Assembly (NCBI GenBank): GCA_013397935.1
Contig: VZRN01006292.1
Span: forward strand, 557,273 to 621,272
Reading direction: 5' to 3'
Source of the DNA: Dasyornis broadbenti
Lineage: Eukaryota > Chordata > Aves > Passeriformes > Dasyornithidae
DNA length: 64,000 nt
The translations under genes were made by a program, and so were the position numbers. The notes under the pieces were generated by a model, which searched no databases, had not been told where the DNA came from, and saw nothing but the letters and a program-made list of their open reading frames with translations. Below are positions 50,644 to 64,000 of the stretch, in pieces (position 1 is the first letter of the stretch; every line of letters begins with the position of its first letter).

Positions 50644-53116
50644 AGAATGAATCCATATGAATGTTAAATGTGTATGCCCAAGAAAATTCCTGCCAGTGAA
50701 TTATCAACATCTGAAAGGAACTGGTTTGGTTTCTTCATGATTGTGTTATGCAGGCACCTAACCTGAATTAAAACTGACAAGTTTGCTTTAGAAGCTGTAC
50801 TCCCCTGAGGGCTTTTCTCTGTAGTTTCTATTATGTGGGTAAGAGAAGCAAGGGGTGTTATTTTGTAGATAAAGACAGATCCTATAGATTAAGTTAGCTA
50901 GCTTTCTAGGATGGTGGTTTTTATGAGGGTCTACAGTAGGGAGGATGAAGAACTGGCATATGTCATAGACTTTACACTTTACCCTTTGATCTTACTGGTG
51001 ACAAGTTCCTTTTTTTTTTTTTTTGTTTGGAAATGACCAACTGGTTTACCACTTTTACAGCAGCAATAATAGGATGTGAGTCGTGGATCTGAAGACTATT
51101 AATGCTAGTCACTAGCTTTCAGAAACCTGACAACATAGATATACTTTGAATGGGTACAATTTTTTTAGAGTGCTTTGAAATAGGAGTGTTAAAATCCTTA
51201 GGCATACGCAGAAAGGGATTGTACATGACTGATATCTAGAGAACAACATTTAATTATGCTAAGGTTTTATATCTATCTTCATTGCCTGCGGAGTAAAAAT
51301 AAAAACTTGTAATGTTTTGTAACTTAAGTATCTAAGTTATAGTGGGTAGAAAAAGGGAGACAAAATGGGAGATTGTTAGTCTTTCTCATGGCCATTTAGC
51401 AAATCCCAACACCTTCTCCATATAATCTTTATGAGAAACTGTTTATCTGTATGGAATACCATTTTTCTCACAAACCTGCATTTTACGGAAAATGTTCTGA
51501 CTAGCTATAGTCTCAGCCTGTGTATACACCACAGTGCTGGATTTTTATTCAGTACTTTGAGTTGCACAGGGAAGCCCAAATTGGCTGATATGAACGGTAT
51601 CTTCTTTTGCTTCAGGGCAGATTGTTCTAATGAACCTTTTATAAGCCTGTCACCCAAATATTGACAGACACACAGACTCTTTTGCCTGAAATAGGTTGTT
51701 GCTTTTGCCATCACTCTTGCAAACACACAAATAAGCTTGGCAAAGATAGAGAGGAGTCTTAACGTGAAACTCATTTACAGCTAAGACAAGAACATAGCCT
51801 AATGCTGAATTTCCAATTTGAATCAGTTCCAACTCAGATGCAAAAAAAAAATTATTGAAAAGTGCTAAAAATCTATAATGAATTGAGATGACAATCAAAG
51901 CCATCTCATTCTTTACAAATTTTAAGAGGCCAGAATCATCCCCCACATCAATATATTCTTTCACACTCGCTGTCATCCTACCCACTCTATACTGCCAACA
52001 ATATGCAGATTTGTCTCCCCTTTTTGTCCTAGTGAAACTCATGTTGATGTTTACAGTTCATTTAAGTATATGATTAATTAGGTATGCAGTAAAGATTTTT
52101 AAATATAAAGACTTCAGGCATAACATAATCCTGGGATAAATTAAATTTGTCAGAGATTTGTAAGATGAATTAGTGAAGAAAATATCTGGTTTCTAAGTGA
52201 GGGGAAATATATTTCAATTATTGGACTAGCAATGGAGGAAGAGTGACAGACAGATGGCATTGTGTTTCCTCCAACTTCTACAATGTCCCATTTAACCTGC
52301 ACAAGATGTTATTTGCTTGGGATAGTCAAGACTGTAAAACTCAGAGGCAAAGGAATGGGGCTAAGAAAATCTCTTGGCTGACAGGTTCTGATAGATAACT
52401 TTGTATCTGCCGAATTAGGATCAGAAGAAGCCTTTGAGATAAAAATGGTAGTTTTTCCATCATATTTTCTTTGAAAATGGTACAGCTAATAGGGAAATCT
52501 TTTTTTGAAAATAGTTACTTTGTGGAAGTTAAATTTTTAGAATATTCATCTTGTCCATGCCTATTTGGAGCAATTATATGCTTATGCTATAGGGAAAATT
52601 TGCTAAATAATGGTCCCATTCTGCAAAAGTCTTAGATGTCAAAACAGGGATTCTTTACATTTTCCTAAAATCAGACCTCTCTAATGGACACAGAGGATGT
52701 AATTAGTGATTGCTAAAAAATATAGGGTTTGGGTTTTTTCATAATAAATCAAGTTTTCTTGCCTGAAAAGACTGATAATTAACTGGGGATTAGATAACCC
52801 TGTGAACAAATTCAAACAACTAGAGTATATTACTTAAAGAATGCTCAGTTCAGTCACTTCAAAGTACGACTTTTAAAACTGCTGTTAGTAGCACTCTTTA
52901 AACAGGTATGACATTTCAGTGGCCAGTTTTACTTTGAATGTTCAGTTCCAAGCAGTGAGTATGTGTGGTAATCTGTTCTTTGTACAGAACGACCATGAGC
53001 TGAGTACAGTGGAGAGAGTTGCCAAATTGTAACAACCTTAACATCTGATCCAGAATGTTTTGATATTCATTGAAAAAATGTTGTGCAAGGACAAAAAGGG
53101 TTTTCATAGTGTTAAA

Positions 53117-53158
53117 TACATATATGTACATATGTCTATGTATATGTATATGTATATG
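53117..53158 (+). repeat. TATATG/TATG microsatellite
   Basis: Imperfect TATATGTACATATG units followed by TATATG repeats. Confidence 0.8.
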
Positions 53159-56100
53159 CTGATATTAAGCTTATATTAGGGAACAGATCCTCCAGTAAGA
53201 CATAGATGCTCATGGCAGCAGAAATTTCCACAACCATTTAGGGCTAAATTGAAGTCTGTGAAATTTTACATGGCTGCAAAAATATATTCATAAATTTACC
53301 TTAACAGGGCTGGGTCTTTGTACTACAAAAGACTTAGAAAGTATTCATCAGCAAATGCTCTGCAAATGCAGTTCTATGAATTCAAATAGTTAAGTGCACG
53401 TATAAATATTTTAGATTATTACTTATGAGTGAACCTGCTGAGTTTTTGTATGACCATGGTGAAGTCTCTGAGCACTGAGATTTTTTTATTGGTGATTCTT
53501 TTGTTGTTGGTACTTCCTATAGACCATATATTTTATTTTGAAAATTTATGACATAGCTTTATCTCTTCTTCATTATTTATTTCATTAAATATAGCAAGCC
53601 TGCTCCTTTTAAATGATTTTGTCTCTTCTGCATTTGGCTAACATGGTTATTGTAACACAGTATGGGAAAACAGGCTTTTGAGCTCACTAGCCAACTTACA
53701 TTGTGCCATTATTCTACCTGGATTAAGAAATAATTTGTTATGTCTCTGTTGCAAGGGGCACTCCTAATATGCAAAAATGTCTCTTTGGAATTTCCTAGAT
53801 AGACGTGTGTGCTACTGATCATAAATGCCTAGGAGATGCATTAAAGTGAGTTAACAAGGACAACACACATGCCTGTTTTGTCCAGATACCTAGTGATTGC
53901 GAACAGTTGGTTCTCTTTCTTTCTACCAGATGAAATTTCTGATAGAAAGTTGGATATCTCGAGTCCCTGGTAGGCTGTATGGTAGGCTAAGTTAATATGC
54001 ATTATGTTCAGCTCAAGTGGGTAATTGGCTGCTTAAAGAATTACACAAGATAAGAAATTTGTCCTCTAGGTCTGAAAAGTAAAGCACAGTTTTAAAGGAG
54101 AGGATGGTAAATAATGATTGGTGCATACCATGACCTTTAATTATAATACTGCATTCTAATGTGCATGTCATTATAGTTACAGTTGTTCACAACAAGGCAG
54201 AGCTTTCATGTAGTCTCTAAAACGAAAATCTTTCTGGCTGTCCTTTAATGTTGGGCTTTTGAAGTGTTTCTCAAGCTTTTTTCTACAGCCTGATGTAAAG
54301 AACAGTATTATTGTCATGGGCCACTGCCATGGGCTGTTTGCTTCCAGCAATTGCAACTTCAAACCAGTGTTGTAATGGATGTATGTACACTATGGTAGGT
54401 TAGCCTGGCATGCCGTTTGCTTTTAACCCAGGCCCCACTCCAAGAAAGTATTTAAAGGCTGTAACCTTGTATGGCGTCTGAAAGCCAGAGCATATATGAG
54501 GTCCTGGGTAAAGTTTGAAGTTCCTGCACAATACTCTAGTTAAAACTTCAGTCATCTTCAGTGGTTAGTCCAGCTGTAGAATTTTGTAACATCTATTTTG
54601 CTGGTGCTTATCACTGCCAAAGGAAACCAGGTGTGGCTGTCCAAGCAGCCTGACCTGTGTATGCAGTTATACAGTTAAGCCTGTTGGCATCTGCTGCTGA
54701 ATCCATCTGGTTTCCAAAAGTGCACGTGAATTCAGCCACAGATAGATGCCATCTATGAGGAGCAAGGTAGAGTTTCAATGTATTTCTTTCCTTTTAAAAG
54801 CTATGATTGTTTCTTAACAAAAGGTGGAAGGTCATTCCTTATGTCCAGTGAACATCATCACATCTGACATTGTGTTTCTGAGGCATGTGGAGTTCACTGC
54901 CTGTCTAGTTCCCATCTGCCTGTATTTCTGTCTGCAAGTTTCCTTGGGGAAATGGCAAAAAAATGGCAAAAAATAAGGGAGCATATGGTTTTTTCTAAAG
55001 CAAGTGGAATCCTTAGGAATTGCAGTGGACTTTTGTAGAGACTAATAGAGGCTTATTGAGAAACTTAGGAAGTAATTGATTAGAAAAATTTTGTTAACTA
55101 AATGTGAAACAGATATGCATGTACTTGAAGCAAGAGTTAAAATGCAGACTTTGGGAATTTGCATGTTATTAAGAATAGTGGTGGAGATGTCGGTTCGGGG
55201 CTTTTTTTCTGTCTTTTTTTAATTAATAATTGAAAATTTTTTTCTTCCATCATCATTCATTACTTATATTCAAGTGGAATGGACAGTTTCAACTGAATGT
55301 GAGCATTGTCATGTGGTACTTATATGATATAGTTACCTCAGGTCTAAGGGTAAGATAAGTGTCTCCTCTGCATGTTGGCTTATTTTAGTACAAAGAAAAA
55401 GTACCCTTTTACCCATCTAGTTTATTTTGCCAAATGCCCAAGTTAATTAATCTGGATTGAGAGTTTAGCCTGTTAGAAAGGAACTTTTGATTCCAACTCA
55501 TCTTTCCTCAGAACTTTTCATCGTCTCCCTTGCTTGAAGTTGGATCTCACTACCTAGATATGGCATAAGAGGAAATTAGACTGTTTTGTTTTGTTTGTTC
55601 TAGCAGTTATATTTTATTTCATTTCCATGGTCAGAGAGAAAGTGTTAAAGCAATGCCATATTTTGTTGACTACTGTTTTGTTAATGCAAGTATCTTAAGT
55701 GTCTGCAGTCCAGGGCTTTGACAGCCTTATTTTATGGCTTAATTGTTAGGACTAGGAAGAGACTTAGCAAGAAATACTGTTTGCTACTGTCATAAATAAC
55801 TTATGAGGAGTGAAGCAAAGTCTGCTGAAAGGTTTAGGCAGGACATGTTACTGCAACTAGGCATACTAGATTTTGAGCAAACAACTGGAATGGGGCAGAG
55901 AGCAAAGACAGCATTATATACACTCTGAAGCAACAAGATACCAGCACACAATGAGTCCGCAACTCCGCAAGGGTTTGGTCTGCTCTCATCATTCCAACCA
56001 TAGCGCTGAGGAGAGGATGGTGACATTATCCAGCTTTGCCTTAATTGTTATCCGAAGGATTCCGTCATTGCTGCTTTACACTAAATCCATGGAAATAGTT

Positions 56101-57723
56101 TGTACTGAGATTTAAAAGTAAAAATGATAAAAGGATCCACCGCTGCCACCATCATATGTAGGTGACACAAGGCTACATCTTTTGCCTTGCATCTCACGTC
56201 TTTGGTGTGTGAAGGCAGACTCAAGTGTTCTGCTGTAGTATGTACTTTCTTTCTCTGCTATACTCAAATTTGTGCAAAGGTAACAGGCATGTCAGTGTTT
56301 TTCTCTTCTTGGGAGATGGATATGCTACAATAGAAGATAAGCACATTCTCTTCTATGCATGGAGAACATTCATGAAAGGAGAACAAAAAGTGTATGCAAG
56401 CTGTTTTGTGACCTCCTAATTTTTTCCTACCCACTCACCTACAAATTAACCTGTTTTTTTCTCTTACCCAGTGAATTCCTGCATAGGGTTTTATAAGTTG
56501 CTCTCATAAAGTCTGAGTCCTTTATGTTTTACTTTATCATTTTATCTGACACCTTGATTTTACTCTTCCCTACTTTTAGAAAACAAGCAAACTGAGAAAA
56601 TCACAGTTTTCTGGCTCCAAAAGTCAGTTTACTTTTTATTTGAATAAAGCATGTTTGTTCTGTGAAGAAAAAAGGTGTTCTTTTTCTCTGGTCTTTTGTA
56701 GGGAAGCTGTTATAGGCCACTGAGAAGCTCTTTGGAAACAAAAAAAATTTGATGTTAGTTTAGTGATTTAATAAGCACTGTTTAAGCCCTGTTCAAGTGG
56801 AAGAACTATGGTTTTCTAGAACAGTGTTTTTCCAGACTTGAATCTTCTGATTTTGGGGTTACCCATAATAAATGGCTAAATAGATCATTGTTTTGCAGAG
56901 CATGTTTTTCATGAAACCACAGCTGCATGAAAAAAATCAGTGTTTTGTTGGCCAGAAAATATGAATTCTGTAACGTTCTCTAACAGTCACATTCATCAAA
57001 GTCCTTTGTCTATGTTAACATCAGTTCTATGTCTAATTTTTCCTATTGGAAGTACATTTCGTAGCAGATTTTCATGTTCAGTCAAAGCTCTTGAAAATGA
57101 AATTGATTTCCTGCAGGGCATTCATTACAATGATGTAACTCCAGATCAACTAAACTGAAGTTGATGATGCTACTCCACATTTACATACCTGTAATGGAGA
57201 ATACAATCTGGCGCCATATGTCTATGAAATCCCAGCTAATGTAAAACTGGCATGGAAGAGAATAAGCTTTGATGTGACCTTTTATAAATTTTCTGAGAAG
57301 TTTTTTTTTTAAAGGAAGAAGTGCACATTGGTCCAGTGCCAGAAAGTGGTGCTCTTGATTCCAGATTACATGTGTGTTACTCACAGATCCAGCTGTCTTT
57401 CCTCATTTAATTTTACCTTTGGAGTCTTTGGACACCCACATCAAAAAAAGAAGCGCTTGTACGTGAAGGAGATGCAGGACTTTCTCCAACTTGGTAGTGG
57501 CTGGACATCTGTTCAGACAAGAGAGAAAGCTATCAAGTGCCTCTGCAATCAGTGAGGTAAGGTATGAAATTACTGCTTCCCTCCCTATTTACAGCCAAGA
57601 ATGTTTTCTAGCTCATCATTCTGGGAACACATCTGTACCTTTCAGGCAAATTCCTGTTCAGTTCAGCCTAGATTTGTTCCCAAAAGACACCTTGAAGGCT
57701 GGGCCTTGTTACAATCTGTAACT

Positions 57724-57819
57724 CTTGGTTTTGTGGGGTTTTTTTTTGGGTTTGTTTTGGGTTTTTTTTATTTTTTTATTTTTTTTCTTTTTTTTGGTGG
57801 TTTGTTATGTTTTTTTCCC
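57724..57819 (+). repeat. T/G-rich low-complexity tract
   Basis: About 95 bp almost only T and G (TTTTGGG and long T runs), like the tract at 15593-15697. Confidence 0.85.
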
Positions 57820-58061
57820 ATTAGGAAGCAAATTGAAGTTGTACTGAAGTCCCATCACATCAAATGATTTGCTGCACCTTTTTTTCTTTTTCTGTTATTA
57901 CATATGCAGCTCCTCTGCCAACTAGAAAAAGACTGAGAGCAAATCTTGCTCTTGGAAGATTAAACACTATTTGATGGTAAATTGAGCAAGATATAATGGG
58001 GCAGCAATAATTGCTACCTACTGTGATTGTGCTTAGTCTTAATATTATTTACAGTTAATGA

Positions 58062-58105
58062 ACTGTCATTTTTTTATTTTTCAGATGCTGAGGTTGAAGA
58101 GCTGA
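58062..58105 (+). other. Cryptic splice-acceptor-like site with short open frame
   Basis: A T-rich tract (TTTTTTTATTTTTCAG) ends in AG at 58083-58084. If joined to the phase-0 donor of the NOL4 exon, it would add six codons (MLRLKS) and a stop at 58103-58105. An AATAAA hexamer lies at 58348-58353. It could serve as an alternative terminal exon, but such acceptor-like sites are frequent in introns. Confidence 0.2.
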
Positions 58106-58347
58106 TCCTCAAAACTAATCTGTGATGAATGGCTTGGTAATTGGCTACTTTCTACACACATTACACTCCTTCAAAACTATATTGTTATTCAAGAAGTTGA
58201 TAATCATGAATGTTACTCCTAATTTCTTCTTTCTGGTATTGAATTCTGTTCTACGTGCCAAGACAAGTTCTGCGGAAAGAGAGGAAAGAAGTCAAAGGGG
58301 TTTTTTTCTTTAATGACATTTATAACAATATATTGATGAGATTTAAA

Positions 58348-58353
58348 AATAAA
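58348..58353 (+). other. AATAAA hexamer
   Basis: A canonical polyadenylation hexamer about 265 nt after the acceptor-like site at 58084. The hexamer is common in AT-rich introns, so weight is low. Confidence 0.2.
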
Positions 58354-59913
58354 TACAATTTTTATTAGTTGTCCTAGAACTCACTTTCTAATATTGTCTT
58401 TTGTTGAATGAGTGCCAGTAGTCAAATGTCTTGCTGAATGCTTGATACACCTTCAAGCTGTGCTTTTGTGTCCTCTCCATAGCAATTGCTGGGAATAATT
58501 CATTACATTAGAACCCTGAATGCTTTTTTTGGATGCTTACTTATTCGTTCAGCTGGATTTGCTGGGTGATGTGAGAGAAGAGAATAGGTCAATTTTTAAT
58601 AGAGGAAAGAGGGAAAGAGAAGTAGAATTCAACTTTAAAACTATTTAACTATTTGGTTCTCTTTCATCTTTCATTTTGTTGCTTGTCTTTTAACCTCCTT
58701 TTGCCACTTAAGCTTTTTCTGGTAATTCTCCTCTGTTCTCCTCCATTTGCTTCCAAAGACTCATAGGAAGACCCATCTTAAATTTTGGTTTTTAGGAACA
58801 AAATAATAGATATAGATAACAGTATTACTTACCAGAAAATAGGACTGTGAGGAATTAACTTTAATTACTGAGTCTAGTCCTCTGTAAATGGGTACCTGGG
58901 TAATAGACATTTACTCCATGAGGATGTGCAACAGTTCAGCTCACAATGTCCACAAAGTTCTGATTAATAACTTTCAGCCTTATAGAAAACAACAGTGGTG
59001 CAGCTGTAACATGCCACGGAAAACAGTGAGGAACTGGAATCGTCGTTGATGTCCTAGATCTCTACAACAACGAGGGATTTGCTAGATGGATTTCCCAGAT
59101 GGTCTCTAGCAGTATCTTATTCCCCGCAGAATGGGGAGTGAAAAAGAACAACTGCCAATAATCCCTATCAGTCTGCTTGAGGTTTTGTCTGCCATATGTT
59201 TCATCAAAACATCCTGCTTTGTATTTCATCTCTAAGTGACTGATTTTGAATACTTCAAAGAAACAATTAAAAACCCAGCATCTACATAAGTTAGTGAGGC
59301 AGGGAGGAGACAGTTGTGTAGGTAGGCATTGAAAGCTGTGAGATGTTTGTTATATTTATTAAACACAGTCAAAAGACAGAGATCAAATAATTTTGCAAAA
59401 TGCATGGTAATGAATAGGCCACTGACTGTTACAAATATTACAGAATGGTATTCTTGCATAATCAGTAAAAGATCCTGGAAACTGGTATTTGAGAGCTGTG
59501 TAAACAGTCAGCATTTGTGTTTCAGTGGGAACTGATGAAAGAGTATGAAAATATACAGCCAAAGGTAGGGGTCTGTAACTGATGTGAGTTGTCATTTCAC
59601 CCATGTAAGTGTGGCATGCCGTGAAACATTTTAATACTGGATGAATTCCATATGCATCTCTAGAGTTTTCTCTAAGCTGCTGCTTCTTGGAGCCCACAGT
59701 GTTTCTATGAAATACTGCAGCTGTTGCTTGGGTCTTGGCATGGTACAACTGAATATTTCCCATATAGATGCCTCTTATCAACTGCTTTGGTCAGACTGTC
59801 ATTCTCAGTGTCCCTCCACACCTATTCAGTCTGTGTTTTCTAACTCTTCTCATCATGAATATGCCATGAGCTACCCCCAGATCTGATGGGAAATGATACA
59901 TGCTGTTCTCTTC

Positions 59914-59971
59914 ATACACATGCATATACACACACTTTATATATACATATATATATATTTATATATTTTTT
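59914..59971 (+). repeat. CA/TA microsatellite
   Basis: Imperfect ACACATGCATATACACACA followed by TATATA repeats. Confidence 0.8.
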
Positions 59972-62630
59972 CCCTTTGTCTGATGAAAACAGTCATACCC
60001 AATGACCATGAGCCAAAGTTGATGGAATCATACAGATTCAGGAATCAGGAGCATACAAAGAGCTCATGTTGTTAAGGCACCTGCAATGACACAAACCTAA
60101 CCTCTGTGTACAGGTGGTCTAGCAAATGAGAGTGTGATTGTCTTTCATGTGTGTTTTAATTAATATTGGGATGAAATCTTGTGTCTTGCTTCTGACTCCA
60201 TTTTATATTTTGGTAGAGGTCATAGTAATATGTTTCCTCCTCTTGTGTTTCCCATGGCATTTGGGAATTTTCTGACTCTACCAGGAAGATCCCTTGCAAA
60301 ACTATTCAGAATTTTTGCCCTGTATCTTCTGCCATTGAGCTCCTGGGCTGCATGGTCTCAGGATTAATGAAAGAATCTGCATGAAAAACAAGGAAAGGTG
60401 AGTTGATTTCCTTAGGGATTACCATTAATGGCCCCTTTATGGCCTGTGCTCAGTCCACAATATTATAGTGTGAGCTGTATATTGGCTCTCAAAAGGACAC
60501 ATGGATATTCTATGGGCCTTTTTTACTGATTCAGTGATAGATGGGTTTTTGGACCCCCTCTGAATGCATTTATCCTTGTCTCACTTTGTACAGTTAGTCA
60601 TATGCTCTTAAAAAATCTTTTGCAGATGGAGCCCCGTGGGACTGGACCTGTTTCAAAAGCTGTATTAAATGACTAAAATAAAGGTTTTGAAAATTCCTGT
60701 TTCCCCCAGTGTGTTGCTTAGCAAGAATAGCTGTGCTTAGTGGAAAAGTAGTCAGATGAGTCTTATGGCATGTGTGCCACCTCACACCCTCTTGGCTCAG
60801 CTGGGAGGTGGAGGCCTGAAGCAATGAGATACAGGCATGTTTTTGGAATATTCTGCATGTGTCAGTTGTGCCTTTAAGATGTCTTACAAGGTTTATGCTT
60901 CTCTATGGTTCATTAGAAGCTTTATAAAATCCACTTCTATACATAATGATTCAATTAATTGTCCATCCTGCCTTCAGGAAACACATAATATACAGGTTTA
61001 TGTAATACCGGAAAAAGATATTGGAATTCCTAATGGATCTGAATGAGTGACAAAACACTGAGGAGCTGAAAAATTTGCTGCATAAAGAGGGAATTACCTT
61101 GTTAGAGATAAGGCAGCCATGACTTTATCACAGATCTCAGTGGTTATTTCCAATTAAAAGATTGTTGTCTCTTTGGAAGGCAAAGTTATTAAAAAACTCA
61201 GTAGATGAAACTTTTTTTAAGGTTAATTTGGAATTGAGATAAAATATTTTTACAATGATTGTAATAAACCATTCATATGAAACTAGTTAATCATTACACA
61301 AAAATGTCTGTGTAAGGTAGGTGTTCTTTTTATAAATATATGTACTAATTCATCTGAAAGTGTATGTGGCATGATTGTGTTATTTAGGAAAATGGTGACA
61401 ACTGTTCTCTCCTGTTCGAGAGCTGAGTGGTCATGTTCTATTGTTCTGTGAATCTGTAGAAGCGTCTTGAATGCTTAAAGAGCCAAAAAGGGTTTTAGCA
61501 TCTTAGACTGCCAGTTGCCTAGCCTAAGCTTTGAGAAACCTGGCCTAAATGTTTGTATGTCATAGTCTTAAGTACTTAGCCCTACATATATCTGGTTTGG
61601 GTTATAAACCCCAGGACAATATTTGTTTTTATTGCACTCACTATGCCAATTCAAGATCATTCTATTTAGTATAAGAGGTAAGTAGTTTTTTTAAGACTAA
61701 ACTCTAAACTCTGTGGAGATAATTCTTTATCTTCATTTTTTTCTATTTAATATAAAATTATCAGGGACTATGCTGCTTTGCTTTTAGCCTGTTTCTCCAT
61801 TCCTGTGTTTAGATTTTGATTTTATTTGATTTTTTCATATTTAATGCTTACTTTATAATGATGTTTACAGTACCTAGAACTTATATCTAGGGCTATTTAT
61901 GTCAGATAGCAAATTTAAAAGAATAGACTGTGTAAGTCTACTGTTAACTGTGGGACAGTAGAACTTTTCTATCCATTTAATGTAGGCAATGTCAGTCGTG
62001 GCAGCATCTTCAAAACTTTTTCTTCACTTTTTACTGTTTTTCCCTATTTGAAAGTTTTGTCCTTGAACTGTACATGATACCGCAGTGTTAATTTTTACAT
62101 TTGTCATTTGACATCTATAATTCATGTAGGTAATACAAGTTTTATTGTAATTCTGTTTCTAATAAGATAATTCTGTATAATAACTTTACACAACATGAAT
62201 AAGTTTTTTATACCTTCATTCATATTTTACTTGCCAGAGGTTCTTATATCTTAGTTCTTTGGATTTACATAAAACGCTTGGGATTCTGAAAACATCAATA
62301 AAAATAAATCAGCTTAACATTACATTGGTCCTGTGAGGCAAGCATGTTCTACACTGTCTACTGATTAGTAAATACAGGCATGGTATAATTCATTGACTTT
62401 CCCCAAGCAAATCAATCAATTTCTCCAGAAAAGCTGGAGAAGCCATTTGTTTCCTGTGTGTTATTGCTGAACATTAGTCACAATACAAATCCTTATCTCT
62501 AGACATTACTGTTCATTTAGGGTAAAGAGGCAGAGTCAACTTCAACTGAATAGCCATTGGAAAGTTTCCTCTGGTTTTATTAGCATAGTTAAAATTCAAA
62601 ACAGTTTTTTAAATGTTTGTTTTAACTTGG

Positions 62631-64000
<1,370 letters not shown>

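Larger units (their letters stand above)
50649..62630. other. Unique intronic sequence, 12 kb
   Basis: AT-rich. Only simple repeats (53117, 57724, 59914) and a cryptic acceptor-like site (58084) were noted. No CR1 or LTR copy was recognised. Open frames such as - strand 51650-52042 and 59383-59781 (about 130 codons each) show no recognisable similarity. Confidence 0.6.

Overview
This window looks like the inside of one large bird gene. The evidence for a bird is the repeat content: many truncated CR1 LINE copies with the avian 3' end (ATTCTGTGAT-type repeats, GTTGGA..AGATGATC motifs) and avian ERV LTRs that begin TGTCATG and are flanked by 5-bp target-site duplications. The unique sequence is AT-rich. 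The species cannot be fixed from sequence alone; a neoavian bird is the likeliest guess. There is no sign of prokaryotic or compact-genome organisation.

Only one protein-coding feature can be supported: a 284-bp internal exon at 49304-49587 on the + strand. It has clear splice sites and encodes about 95 residues that I recognise as the central acidic/Ser-rich segment of NOL4 (nucleolar protein 4), including a PLNLS motif of the CtBP-binding type. The other ORFs are repeat-derived or chance open frames. I therefore read 1-49303 as part of the upstream intron and 49588-64000 as part of the downstream intron. No other NOL4 exon was recognised.

Layout:
- 1-4.4 kb is CR1-rich, with three copies, two of them in head-to-head orientation.
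- 4.4-13 kb shows no repeat I can name.
- 13.0-15.6 kb is a long 5'-truncated CR1 on the - strand with decayed reverse transcriptase and endonuclease remnants, abutting a T/G-rich tract.
- 15.7-24.1 kb carries four short CR1 tails.
- 24.1-42.2 kb is unique AT-rich intron with an 18-N assembly gap in a poly-T run at 36.2 kb and a near-consensus RFX X-box at 28.5 kb.
- 42190-43269 is a complete solo LTR on the - strand (TSD AAGGT).
- 44.5 kb is a CR1 tail, followed by a GC-richer patch.
- 49.3 kb is the NOL4 exon.
- 50043-50643 is a solo LTR on the + strand of a different family (TSD AGAAT), only 455 bp past the exon donor.
- 62631-64000 is a second copy of the 42-kb LTR family, on the + strand, cut by the window end. 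It carries a perfect (CT)280 microsatellite.

The most interesting structure is the arrangement of the two related LTRs. They form an inverted pair, about 6.0 kb upstream and 13.0 kb downstream of the NOL4 exon, so the pre-mRNA could fold into long double-stranded RNA around that exon. In the downstream LTR, the 560-nt CU tract ends directly in CAG, which makes an unusually strong potential splice acceptor and a large pyrimidine-tract protein platform. These are inferences from sequence layout. I found no evidence of a previously undescribed gene system.
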